Below are positions 42,220-53,999 of a stretch of DNA of 64,000 nt, one piece after another. The position numbers and the translations under genes are program-made. Origin of the DNA: Heterocephalus glaber (taxonomy: Eukaryota; Chordata; Mammalia; Rodentia; Bathyergidae); contig NW_004624783.1 of the NCBI RefSeq assembly GCF_000247695.1, positions 5,898,968 through 5,962,967 of the forward strand. The letters are read 5' to 3'. Position 1 is the stretch's first letter. Each line of letters opens with the position of its first letter. Below the pieces are notes generated by a model, which saw only the letters and a program-made list of their open reading frames with translations, ran no database searches and was not told the origin of the DNA.

Positions 42220-44179
42220 CCAATGCAGGGATTAATTCTTCTTATTTTAGGGATAAAAAGGAAACTAGAGAGATGATATGACTTAATGGCAAAGCTAACT
42301 AGTGACAAGTGACAGAGGCGAGATAAGAACCATGTATTCTAGTTTCTAGCCTTGGGTTCCTTGAGGCTAGCTATCAAAGCTAAAGGCCAACAGTGGTAAT
42401 GTAAACACATAGATATACCTCTCTATATATGGACAGACAGACAGATATAGATATTTTAGAAACAGAGGACACAAATCTGCAAAATGTTAACAACAGCTGA
42501 AAAACACCATTGTAGTATTCTTGCAAGTAAAAAGTTTTTTAAGATAATGAAAACCAAGTACCCCTAGGCATAATGAAATAAGACACGAAAATGCCAAAAA
42601 TATATACACCAAAATGCTAATAATACCTACTAGGATAGAAGAATACAACTTCAAGCAATTATTTTTTCTCTATTTTTTCAGTTTGACAATGTGCTTCACC
42701 TACTTCAATGAGTAAGGACTCATGAGTGAATAAATAATGCCAAACCCAAAAACCCTAATGGCTAATGTGAAGCAGCAGCAGTGGGCTTCGATCCTGAGAC
42801 TGACAGAGTGGGTCCCCCCACCTCCTGCTACAGATGAGGGTCCATGACTAACACATCCCTGAAGGCCCAACCCACTTGCTCATGACTCTCAAGTTCATAG
42901 ATTTCAAAATGGGACTAGAAATCAGTGTCTGAGGCTCATTTTATTTTATGTTTGAGCACCAATTACATGCTAAGCAATTTTAATTGCAATGTTTTCCAGC
43001 TGACTGACTAGGCTGGGCATTCCCACTTGGGAAAAGCTGGGATTACTGGTTAAGTTAGACATGCTGGCCACCCCTGACAAGTACCACCCTGGGAAGCTCT
43101 ACCAGAAGGAATGTGCCTTCTTCTCAGGAATACACTGAAATCTCAGCACCCCACCATGACCGATGTGCCCACCACTATGGGTTGGTTGATGACCAGCTGC
43201 GGTGAACAGCTGCAAATACAGCAGCTGGCCCAGGGCACTAGGTTCTGGTGGGGATCTGAGACAGGGTGGAAGGCAGAGGGAAGAAACTGGGAAGGCAGGA
43301 CCAGAGGACCCAGTTCTTCGCACATAGCCAGGGAAGCCACAGGAAGGGCTCCCAGGAGGCCATCCTGTGTTCAACAACAGCTTGGAAGCAAATGGAAGGT
43401 CTGGCACCACACTGAAAATAACTGCAAACACCCTCCCAAACTTGTGAATGGATATGACACCCTCTTATGAGTTGGGAATGCTTGGCCTCACAGCTGGGCC
43501 TCAATTCCAGGAACACTAATCTACTCTGGCTAGAACACTGCACAGATGTTTACTCCCTTCCCAGAGTCAATGGGGGGGGGGGGGCTAAGAATGCGGCCTT
43601 GCTGTGGGCTCAGGATACCTAATTACAGCCCTGTCAGGCTCCTCAGGAAAAAGCAAAAAAGACCAAGAAACTCAGAAGTTGACCAAGAAACTCAGAAGTT
43701 AACCATTTGCCTCCCTGGAAGGCATAACCTAACAGAGACAGTAATACTTTGGGGCCAATTAATTTATGACAAGGATAAGGAAGGAGGGGTGCACTAAGTA
43801 AAGAACAGTACTCCAGGGTAGAAGAGAGCAGGAGCCTGAGGGCCTGAAGGTGGAGCTGAGGCCTGGAGCAAGCCGGATATGTCAGCACCGAGCTTCCCAG
43901 AAACATAGTGGGGAGCTCCATGGTGCCAGTGTCCTGGCTCATCTCTGGCTTTCTCTTCCTCACCTCACATTTGCGCTGTAGGCAGAGGCAATGACAATGC
44001 ACAGGCAGGGTTGTTCAGGGAGAGGGGCTGCAGACCTTTAGTTGTTAGAACGGAGCCCCTCAGAGGTCAAGGCTGAAAACCAATGGCTGCACTACCAAAG
44101 GGCAAAATTAAAACAACACAAAAACGACAAGGAAGGAGGCAGCTGGCACAAGAGCAGAGAGTGTGGGTCAGCCAGGCTG
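42220..44179. other. CPA5 intron 3 interior, no gene seen
   Basis: Holds a G13-14 run (about 43571-43584) and a perfect 20-bp tandem duplication (43661-43680 and 43681-43700). Otherwise unremarkable. Confidence 0.4.
43661..43700. repeat. Perfect 20-bp tandem duplication
   Basis: gaccaagaaactcagaagtt occurs twice, head to tail, without a mismatch. Confidence 0.95.
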
Positions 44180-44370
44180 TCTCAAGTTAGGACACTGTCA
44201 CTGACTCGGATAAATTACTAACTTCCCTGTGCCTCAGTTCCCCTCATGAAATGATGGTCATGTCATCGCATACTTTAGCACGTACTTTAAATTGTTCTCA
44301 TGTGGACTGGAAGAACTAAGGCATGTTGCCTGACATGTAGTAAATGCTAACAAATGTTAGCTATGATGCT
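44180..44370 (+). repeat. MIR-like ancient SINE
   Basis: ctgtgcctcagttcccctca, catgttgcctgacatgtagt and aaatgctaacaaatgttagc match the MIR core and 3' end. Confidence 0.6.
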
Positions 44371-44581
44371 GATACCAGCGATGGCCACAGGGGCAACAGT
44401 GACTGTTGGGGTGACTCCAGGCCGCTGTGATGGAGCCTTACGAGGTATGACAAGGAGATCTGGATTCCTCCAGAGGGAATATGTGTTTGTCCGGTTTGGG
44501 TGACAAGTGATACCCCCTTGAGCACTGAGTTAGCACCTGTCCTCATATGGCCCAACCTAGGAACCTGGGTCCGCTTTAATT

Positions 44582-44670
44582 CTTTTTTTTTTTTTGGTAC
44601 AGGGGATCGAACTTGGATCCTTGCTCTCGCTCAGCAGGCAGCAAAACCACTGAGCTAAATCCCCCGCTCC
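44582..44670 (-). repeat. ID-type SINE, antisense
   Basis: T-run, ggtacaggggatcgaacttg and the end ctgagctaaatcccccgctc. Confidence 0.87.
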
Positions 44671-44834
44671 TGCCTTCCTGATGCAGCCAGACTCTGCCTC
44701 TCCCTTAAGGTCTTGCCCACAATTGCTCCCTTCTTGCCTGACTTCTCCTCCAAGCCTCCCTGCTTCTTCTCTTTAGGGCCAACATCCACCCACACCAGCC
44801 CACAGCATTTCTGCTTTAAAACCATTCCATCCAG

Positions 44835-45420
44835 CAAACAAGTATTTGTTGAGCACATACTTCGGGCACCAGGGCATTCAGCCAACAAACAAAACTGGTT
44901 GTGGAGCTCCCAGTCTAGTGGGAAAGGCAGGAAATCAACAAGGGAAAGCAGTAAATTGTATAGGGCATGAGAATGCGGAAAATGCCAAGAAGCGTGAAGC
45001 AGGGGGAGGAGTCAGAGAGTTAGGGAAGTAGTGGGGGAAAAGGAGGTGACACGTGAATGCAGTTGTAAAAGCAGTGAGAGAATAAGCCATGCAGATATCT
45101 GCAGGGAGGACACTCCAAGGATGGAGGGCCAGCAAGTGCAAGGGCCCTGAGGCAGGAATGGGTCAGGCAAGTTCAAGGAACATCATGGGTCCTTGTGTGT
45201 CAGCAGAATAATCAAGGGGTAGAATAGTCCACATTGTTGGACAGGGAATAGATCATGTGGAGCCTTGTGATCATTTTAAGGACTTTGGCTTTTACTCTGA
45301 GTTGGAGAGAAGCCACTGAAGGGTTTCAGGCAGAGGAGGGACAGGACTGGACTTACAGATTTTCAAAGGATCACTGTAGCTAATCCAACTGAGGGAGAAT
45401 GGCTTGCAGACTCAGGCTTG
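44835..45420 (+). repeat. Ancient mammal-wide repeat, family not named
   Basis: The run of ttgttgagcacatacttcgg, gagctcccagtctagtggga, gccctgaggcaggaatgggt and aggactttggcttttactct is a recurrent old mammalian consensus. I recognise the pattern but not its name. A related start recurs near 47150 and near 53510. Confidence 0.4.
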
Positions 45421-46429
45421 GTGTGCGGAGATATATTTTGAGGGGAGAACCTCAGGGATTTGCTGGTGGATTGCACGTGGGTGTAAGAAAAGAGTCAAGA
45501 ACAACTCCAAGTTCCTTGCCTGGACGACTTGGGGGGATGGCATTGCCATTTCCTGAGCTGAGAAAGGCTGTGGAGGAGGAGATAGGAACTGGGGTGACCT
45601 GCAGCGTTTGAGATGCCCACTAGACACCCAGTGGAAATGGTGAGGAGGGGGCCAGATACAGAAATCTAGAGTTCAGGGAGAGGTGCAGGCTGGAGCCAGG
45701 AGAAAAAGCAAGTCATGAGGAGGTAGGATGTGTTTGTGCCACATCCCGGGTGAGGGAGCAGGAGAACTACAGGCAAAGGGGAAGCAGGGAGCCAGGACAA
45801 CCCAGGATAGTGCAGGGTCCTAGAGAGCAGAGACGGGATTCGGGAGGAACAGGACAGCGTGATTATGAAAAGTGAACATGGGGAGTTGACAGCAGTTGGA
45901 CTTAGCATTTTGTTGCCACTGTCAGTCAAGCGTAGCTTTGGAGAAATGGGGGGCAGGTGTCTTTCCAAGGTGAGCACCACCTTGGTAAAAAGTCAGTATT
46001 TCCAGGAGTTTTGCTTTACAAGAAGCAGAGAAATGGGGTGATGGCTGGAGGGGGGATAGGGACGGGGATCAAGAGAAGATTTCTTTAAGATGAGATAAAT
46101 AACTATTTGTATGCAGGTGAGAATAATCCAAAAGAGAAGAGGGAATTGGTGAAGCAATATTTCTACCAAATTGTATTCTGCTCTGGATGGTCAGAGCGTG
46201 GGTGATTTTTGTTTTCTTCTTGTGATTTTCCCTTATTTTCCAAATTATCTAACATGAATATGTATTAATTTTGTAATCAGGAAAAAAAAGCCATTAAAAT
46301 CCACAGTGCTGATTGCTCAAGTGAAGCTTTTCCATGGTGACTCATTCTAGGGAAAAAAAAAAAAGCACGAAAGGGCTGAAAAGAACGAGGAGGTGAAGAA
46401 AAATTAAATGCAAATAGAGCTCACTCAGA

Positions 46430-46960
46430 ATCAGATAATTTCTTGCCTGGCCCACTGCAATTTCCTCACCATCCTCCTGCCTGTCTCTCCCCAGCCTGTC
46501 CCCAACTCAACATTGGCACTGTCTCAGTGCTTTTTCTGAAATGCAAATCTGATCAAAGCCCCTTACCGTCTTCCCCATGGTTTTGGGATAAAATCCTGAC
46601 CTCTTCACAGGGCAGCAGGTGCCCTTCGTGGTGCACCCCAGCCTGGTCGCCACTCAGGGAGGGGGCTCCCTTCCCCTCCCCTCCCCCTCCCCACTCTGCA
46701 GCCGCCACACACCGTAATTACCACCTTTTCAGCACCAAGACATGCAGCGCCTCTAGTATTCTGCTCCCATAGCAACCTGCTCCCTCTCCATCAGTACACT
46801 CATCCACTCCATTGTAATCACCGATTGACTCCCTCCCTCCCCATCCCCCACACTCTCCAACTCCCCTGGATACAGCCCTGGATTTTTTTGTATCTTTGTG
46901 TTTCCAGTGCCTTGCCCTATCTCAGCACACAGTAGGCATCTCTGTGTCTGTGAGTGAGTA
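46430..46960 (+). repeat. Possible L2-like old repeat
   Basis: tttctgaaatgcaaatctga followed by taccgtcttccccatggttt and gataaaatcctgacctcttc resembles a widespread diverged mammalian repeat. Also holds a C-rich low-complexity stretch (46670-46700). Confidence 0.35.
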
Positions 46961-49900
46961 GACAGACCCACCTTATCTTTTCGCAAGCACCTGCTGATCA
47001 CAGAACCAGGGGAACAGGCACTTCCTGTCCTAAAAATCTTCCAAGTCTCTGGCCAAAATGAAAGCCAAAAGCAAGGTTTTTCACCCTCTCTCAGCCTGGC
47101 CCCAGTGCCAAACACACCCTCTCTTCCTCCCTTTCCTTATCACATCCATTAATTCGACTAACATTTATTAAGCACCATCTAAGCCGCAGGGGTATCAAGA
47201 TGGGTAAGGCCAGTGCAACCCGACCTTGAGGAGTAGAGGGAAGGGCCTAGGGAGAAAAGACTAGCACATCAGTAAGCACATGCCTGTCTCACAACAATAG
47301 GGTAATTCATTCTGGGAATAACTATTAAGGGTTCACTATATGGGGGCTACTGTGCCAAGTGTGGGGGCTGGGATGATCCACAGGACAGAGAAAAAATCAA
47401 GCCTGTTGCATCAATATCTGAAATAAGCCTGGTCCCCTCTGTCATGTAGAGCCCTTCCTATCCCTCAGCTGGTGCACCCGGAAGTCCTCTCCTGGGCCCT
47501 TACCCCACCATCATTGCAAACCCCCTGGGAACAATGGCTGCCGCCCACTTCCAGCACCCTGGAAGCCACAGCTTGGTCTCCAGGAAGCAGTCAGTGCCTG
47601 GTGCTCAGCAGATCACGACTTGTTTGGGAAAATCCTGCCTGTCACAGTTAGGGCATTTTCCCGGGAGGGACTGCAAACCCCAGGAGGATGGGAGGGAAAT
47701 CAAGAGAGGACCACTCCAGCAGAGCCAGTGGGAGAGGCTTGGAGGTGACTCTGGGACTGTCCCTGATGTGCAGAATTCAACAGAAAGTTTTTAAGATTTC
47801 TGCATATCTGTTTGCCAAATGCTGCAGGGTTCCCAGAGTGCAGCAGAAGCAAGGAAATACAAACTTCAAAATAGAGGCATGAACTAAAAATGAGAATTAA
47901 ATTCTATTTCTTTTGATGTGGTAGCCTCTTTTGTCTGTGGAAGTTTCTCCATTTTTGTTTGTGGGGGATTTAATTAGAGAAACATCCCACCCCCACATGT
48001 TGAGCAGGGAAACAGATGTGCCTGATGAGGGATAAAGGACTTTGAATGGACCAAGTGCCCCAGCCCTATGCTCACATGGGAAAGGAATGCTGTCTAATGC
48101 GTTTATCCCTTGGCATTCGATGTTAAGTGTGTGTACTCTGGGAGGCTCTGTGTTCCCACACTCGGAGCCCTTAGAAGAGATTAGTGCTGAACATCATGGT
48201 CGGGAATGAATCTCTGTGGATACAATTCCACAGGTACACGGCCAGCAACAGCATCAGAGAAAGGATGCAGTGGAAGGCTGAATGGCTAAGTGGTGCCCAA
48301 AAGAATCATTTCCAAAGGAAGCTGGGCTGCCAGCACCTTTCAGAGGATCTTTGAATATCACTAAAGACAAGACGGTTGAAACAGAATATCCTGGTGCTCA
48401 GAGAAGGTGCTGGACTGCGCAGTGTCAGGTGGGGTGAAGGCCAGAGGTTAGGGTGCTGAGATGCAGGGCCAGGTCTGCAGGCTTCCTCCAGAGCCATCCC
48501 TCTGGCATAGTCCTGCCTGTGGGAGAAGCCCACCGCAGACAGCCCTGCATCAGAGGAGGAAAGTGTAGCGAGGGTCCCACTAGGCTTCTTTTACTACCTC
48601 TAGCTTCTCTAGAGAAAATGAATCCCACCAACACCACCACCGGGGCAGTGCATGGCTGAAACAGAAGGGAGACAGGAGGGAGCAGTCAAAAACAAAGTCC
48701 ATCAGAGGGGCCTAGGAAAGACCTGAGAGCTTTCCTCCTGTCTGCATTCTTCCTGTCTCCTGCTTTGCTGTTAGCTCCAAACCCCTCCCTGAGAGAATTC
48801 ATTGCAGCATCCTACCACTGCCCCACTGTGAGTACCCCCAGCCCCATGAGCCCTGTGCTTAGGTTTAAATGTCCTCTGAGAGATGTGCGATCTAGTTCCT
48901 TCCATGGCGAATTTATAAACACACAGATGGAGATCCAAAAGCAAAGTGTGCACTTTCAGCCTGGGTGTAAGGAATGTGGAAGGTGAGACCCCTGCCTGTG
49001 GGCCAGGGTGAGACCTCACCTGGATGTTCTTAATCATAATGCTGTAAACAAGGCCATGAGACTCCAGGTAAGCTCTGATGTCATCCAGTTCAGGAAAAGA
49101 AACTCTCATGTCCACGGGAAGGCTGGGTCTGGCTGGGCCACGCCAGAAGTCCAGCTTGTTCACAAAGAAAAGAAAAATGATGCACTTATTGCCTTTCCTT
49201 TGGCATTCCTGGAGTCACCCTGGAGAGCCAAATGGTTCCTTGTTATACTTAAAAGGGCTCCAGTTCCATAATGAAAACACTATAGTGAATGGAAAGACCA
49301 GGGTAAATAAACAAAAACCCCAAGTCACCAAGTGCCCCCCCTACTTTGTCTCCTTATTTGCCCTTTGCTACTTGGCCTAGATCTAAAGACCCCAAAGAAT
49401 TCCTAAAGGTGAGAACGTTCATCATCTGGGACAAACCCAGGTCAGAGAAAGAGGCATCATTGCTCCTAACTGCTGGAGAAGTAGGAAAGGCCTAATCTTG
49501 AGCCCATGTCCTACATGTATCTCAATTTGTAAAATGCAGAAACCTAGAAAGTGTGATGAGTCTTCACTGATAGGGATACTCAGGAACAAGGACCTTGGAC
49601 CACCTGCAGATGTATCTGATTGCTTTAACAGCCTTCAAACAAAACCTTCTATTAAAACTCAAAGAAAATGTTTTCCCTTGTAAAAACTTGTAAAGGACAA
49701 ATGTTGTCAGAAACAAATGCTTGGGCTGGCAGAGATGAACCCAAGTAAAACACAGGTTGCCAAGCTGAGCCATCCCAATGGGAAGCAGATGTGTCCATTC
49801 TTGGTGCTATGTAGATCCCTCCAGGGACATGTGCCTCCGATTCAATTTTAGGAACTTTGATCCATTTTCAGGGTCCATTCAGCAGCCCCCTACCTTCGAT

Positions 49901-51489
49901 GCAGGACTGAGGGAGAACTGGAGAAGCCACACCCTAAAAAGCCCTCCCAACTTTGTGGGCAAGTGTGCCCAGGCTTTCCTGAAGGGGAGCCACATTTGAC
50001 TTTTCTATAGTTTTGTGACTGTTGGCAGAGACCTCAGGAGGGCAGGTTTGGTGGGGAGGAAGACAGGGAACCAAGGTGCAGGACACTGGGCGGGGTAAGG
50101 GTGTCCTCAAGACCTGAGCAGTCCTCACCTTCTGGGTCTTCAGGTTCTCCAGATCTCTGAAAAGTGACAGCTGCTTTTCATCTTTGGCCAGGATTCGAAG
50201 AACCTGGTCTCTGAAAAAACACAGCAAAAGCAGACAAATCTGTGGAGATGGCTTTCTGTGGACTGTGTCACTCAGAAGAGTCAGAGTGAACAGGAGGCCA
50301 GCTAAGGGCCTGGAAGGAAGGACTTGGAGCTCTAGGAGACAGGCAGCTCTTCAGCCTAAAGCCAGGGGTCTCTCCAGCCCCCAGGCCAGACCACCCAGGA
50401 GACTAACTAAAGCCTGTCAGTGTTACTGATGAACCTAAAGCTGAGACAGGGAAAGGGTAGGAAAGGACTATGAGGACTGACATGTTTGGGTGTGCGCATC
50501 CACACACACATACAGAACAAAAGGAATAGATACAGGGGCTGGAGGAACCAATGGCAGCCCCAACTGCTCTTCATACTAGGCCACGGTGTACCCAAACCCC
50601 ATGGAAGAGGAGATCAGACAACTCCATCCCACTTTAGTGGGAGAACCTGAGCTCCTCCTTCCCTTCCAGCTGGGTGGATAGGATACCAAAAACCAGCACC
50701 TGCAGTGTGCCCACCAGCACCTGATGCCTGGGGTGGTATTAGTTCTCTCCTTGACTCTCTGAGACCATGGGTAACGAACCTCCTCTCTGAGCTGTGTCTC
50801 CTCTTCTCCACCACGGAGAATCTGTGGGGTATCTACCTTCTGGGATCTTTGGGAGGCTCATGTTCACAGAGGGCCCAGGATATGTACATACTAAAACTTT
50901 CTGTTACTCAAAGGAGGACAATACCACACCATTTTTGGTAGGAGTACATAGTTTTGTGGGAGTTTACTAACTTCCTTAAGAATCTAAGGGAAAATATGAA
51001 CTTTTCATCTGCCAAAGAAATACATATACTATTACATGTGATTTCAGGGTATTCTTAGAACCCTGAAAATTATCCCTGCATCCCAGATTTGGGAAGAGAT
51101 AGTAACACCACCAAGGGGCATGGAGCAAAAGAGTGAGACGCTAGGAAGCCCAAAGTGGGTTCTAGATGGGGATAGATGTCCTAACTTCTCTGCTTTGATC
51201 CAGTCCCAGCAAGACAGCCACACACATATAGCTGTTGGGACAGCCAGGTGCCCTTGCTCTGAGTCCATCCTCCCTCTCGCTGAGGAGTGATCACTTACCC
51301 TGTGAAATTCATTTGACCCCAAGCTGCTGCCAGGATAAAGCTGCAGAGCAGAGGCATCCACCTGTCCACAGGGGGCAGCCTGGGGCCTGGGCCTCGTCTT
51401 TCATTGCCCTGCATGCTTCTTACTCCAGGTGAGCTTCCAGAGCTTTCCACACGCCCAGGAATGGCCCAGGCCTCAGAGCAGCACAGTAC

Positions 51490-51499
51490 CTAAAAATAG
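51490..51499 (-). promoter_or_regulatory. MEF2-type / TATA-like site upstream of CPA5
   Basis: CTAAAAATAG (CTATTTTTAG on the coding strand) is a perfect match to CTA(A/T)4TAG and lies 76 bp upstream of the CPA5 ATG. It could be a MEF2 site or serve as the TATA element. Confidence 0.4.
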
Positions 51500-51949
51500 C
51501 TGGCAGCCCTGGCCTGAGAAGGGCATTAGGCTCTGTCAGGGGGAGGCACCCAGCATGCCTCCGACGTGCCAGGACTTGGGAGAACCAGGCCAACCGCCCA
51601 CCCTTCCCTCCCCAGGTGAATCTCCTGCAAAAGGGAAGAGGAAGAGAGAAAGAGGACAAAAGGCCCTCAGCTTTTCTTTCCTCTGTGGGGGGGTGTGGAC
51701 AGTGACTGGGTCAGCCTCATTGTGAGCCTCAAGTCCTCCATCTCCAGGAAAAGAGGAGCAGCTAGCGGCCCCAGAACGTCACTCCTTTCTTCCCTTCTCT
51801 ACCAAATTGGCTCCTTTGCACTCTTTCTCCTTCCCTGTCCACGCACACTGTCCCCAGGCCACATCCTCCTAACATAATAAGGGCGTGCGTGTCTTTGAAA
51901 GGTTCCTGGGCTCAGAGACAGAGAACTGGGGGCTCAGCTCCTGTCTAAA

Positions 51950-52110
51950 ACATCTGGGGCTGCTGATCTCATTTCTCTAAATCTTAGTAAACTAATTTGT
52001 CCGTCAGGTGAGGTTAATAACACCTCTCCTCCCTACCTCTGAGGCTTTGGGGGGTATTAGATGAGACAACCTGGGTGAACTGGCTTGGCAAAGCCTAGAA
52101 AACATAATGT
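51950..52110 (+). repeat. MIR-like ancient SINE
   Basis: ctcatttctctaaatcttag, gaggttaataacacctctcc and gtattagatgagacaacctg follow the MIR layout. Confidence 0.5.
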
Positions 52111-52170
52111 ATTATTATTTCAAAGGCATTAACTCTTAATCTCAGCTGCCTTTCATGTCCCTACTCTGTA

Positions 52171-52262
52171 GCCAGGAGAAGGAGAAGAGACAAGAAGAGA
52201 AGAGAAAAGAAGAGGAGAGGAGAGGAGAGGGGAGGGGAGGGGAGGGGAGGGGAGGGGAGGAG
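52171..52262. repeat. Purine-only tract, (GGGGA)n-rich
   Basis: Nearly pure purine strand ending in about seven GGGGA-type units. Confidence 0.9.
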
Positions 52263-52289
52263 ATATATATTCTATGAGAAGCAATTTGC

Positions 52290-52434
52290 CCGAGATCCCT
52301 GTCTCTGTCTTCAGGGAATCACCATTCTGTCGGGACAGGCAGTGTGTTTTGCACAGGATATGAAGACCACGGCAGTCGTTATTACAGACCGTTTCTCCAT
52401 CCTGCTGGAGCCCCACACAGTCCACTTTATAGTC
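52290..52434 (-). other. Cysteine-rich orphan ORF, possible decayed exon
   Basis: Coding strand: a good acceptor (ttgctatttccag) ends at 52435, followed by an open frame starting DYKVDCVGLQQDGETVC and then five cysteines within about 30 residues (C-10-C-3-C-6-C-3-C). The DGETV..N.DC portion recalls Kazal inhibitors, but the spacing does not fit a Kazal domain and no donor is evident. It may be a chance ORF or a pseudogene fragment. Function unknown. Confidence 0.2.
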
Positions 52435-53064
52435 TGGAAATAGCAAGAATAAAGCAGCACACAAAGCCGTCATATTGGAAGGATAAAGGAAAAGATGATG
52501 CCTGAATGGAAATGATGAATCTAACAGAAAATCCACAGGAGGTAGAGGAAAGGCAGAGACAAATGCAACAAAGTTGTCCCATAGAAGACATCAACAAAAG
52601 GCCACTTAACTGTCACTGGTGATTCTCAGACGCCCCTTCCCCATGCATCCCTTCCCAGAATGGCCAATTAACCGGCCATGTGTGCGGAGAGGAAAGCTCG
52701 TCTATTGACAGAATGCCCTGCTCACTCCCCACTTCTGCTCCCTTATTCCATTATTTCATGGGTCAGCTGTTCAGATGCACTGAAGTCTCCTAGAACCCCA
52801 GCTTCGGGAACTCTCGCAGACAGTAACATTAGCGAAGGGTTTAAGGACCTAGAAAAGAAAGCAATTATGCCTTCCACTCAAGGAACAAGCTGCTTTAGTA
52901 GCAATGGGAATAAAAGATCGTGCTGGTAAACAATAGCTTAGGAATTGAAAAGAAAAAGGTGGGGATGGTACTAGTCACTGAAAGCGCCCAGCATCGTCTT
53001 GTTCAAAAGCATCATTTTAAGTTACTAACAATGAGACAACTGTCTGTGTACTTGGTTTAGGGAT

Positions 53065-53153
53065 GGGAGAGAGAGAGAGGGAAAAAAAGAGTGAGAGCAA
53101 GAACAAAAGAGAGAGAGAGAAGAAAAGAGAGAAGGAGAGAGACAGAGAGAAGC
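53065..53153. repeat. (GA)n-rich low-complexity tract
   Basis: Imperfect GA repeat with A-rich interruptions. Confidence 0.9.
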
Positions 53154-53999
53154 AGTTTTAGGAATTCTTGAGAATTCTACAGCAGCACTTCCAATAGAAT
53201 GTTCAGTGATGATGGAAATATTCCATGCTCAGGCTGTCCAATAAGGTAGTCACTAGACACCTGACACGTGGCTAGTGTGACTGAGGAATTGAACTTTAAA
53301 TGTTATCTAATTTTAATTCATTAAAAATTTAAATAGCCACATGTGGTGAATGGCTATCGTGTTGCACAGCAGAGTTCAAAGGGAATTCACCAGCGTTAAA
53401 TGCACTGCCTCTGATAGCTGGAGTTGATGCAGAGACCCACAGATGTGTTTTGGGGGGGCTCGTATTGATTTTTCACTCATAGTTAACTGCTCATTAATCA
53501 TTTACTCAATAAATATCTACTCAACACCTACTATGTGCCAGGGCCTTACACAGGTCTGAGAGTAAATAGAGAACAACATAGCCCTGGCCTTGATATTTCT
53601 AACGTAGTAAGTAGGTAATTAAAGAGCATACAGGTAGATGTAAAAATAGAGCTGCTCTATGTGCTAAAAGAGCGGGTGCGTGTGAACAGAGAATCTGAAC
53701 ACTGTCCACATGGACTGAGGGAAGGTTTCCCTAAAGACATTTTGTTGGAGGACTTTTATTTCCTGTGGGTGGGCAAGTTAGATATCGACACACTACTGTC
53801 CAAATGAGACAACTTAAGTGCAGGATTTTTAAAAATTAGATAACATATTTTTAATAACTTTTAAAAAATGCATCACTGGTTCAGCACAAAAGCAAGCATT
53901 TACAAATTCCCCAAAAGTCATAAAAGCTGACAGACACCTGAGAGGTAAGCAAGCTTTCCTCTGAGGATTTTCTCAGAATGCCAGAGTTCTGCATTTTCT
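53154..53999. other. Intergenic DNA, mostly old repeat
   Basis: Includes the old-repeat start catttactcaataaatatct, ctactatgtgccagggcctt (about 53500-53720), related to the repeats at 44835 and 47150. No gene seen. Confidence 0.4.

Larger units (their letters stand above)
29149..51414 (-). pseudogene. CPA5: CPA5, carboxypeptidase A5, apparently inactivated
   Basis: Eleven exons in transcript order: 51299-51414, 50129-50210, 49020-49154, 40663-40761, 39284-39385, 38224-38321, 37769-37879, 37290-37380, 30178-30377, 29776-29859, 29149-29336 (TAG at 29149-29151). Total 1306 nt; an intact frame would need 1311 nt (436 residues, the human CPA5 length). The 5 missing nt are a 4-nt deletion in exon 6 and a 1-nt deletion at the end of exon 10. 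Exon 6 also has an in-frame TAG (38236-38238) where relatives have Trp. Retained motifs: start [19 protein letters not shown], signal-anchor-like stretch, [34 protein letters not shown] (R127), [11 protein letters not shown] (N144/R145), SIHSYSQ (H196), FELRDTG (E270). Identity as CPA5 rather than CPA1/CPA4 rests on these and on its place upstream of CPA1. Known: M14A metallocarboxypeptidase. A spliced product would lose the zinc site. Assembly error is possible for single lesions but not likely for all. Confidence 0.85.
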
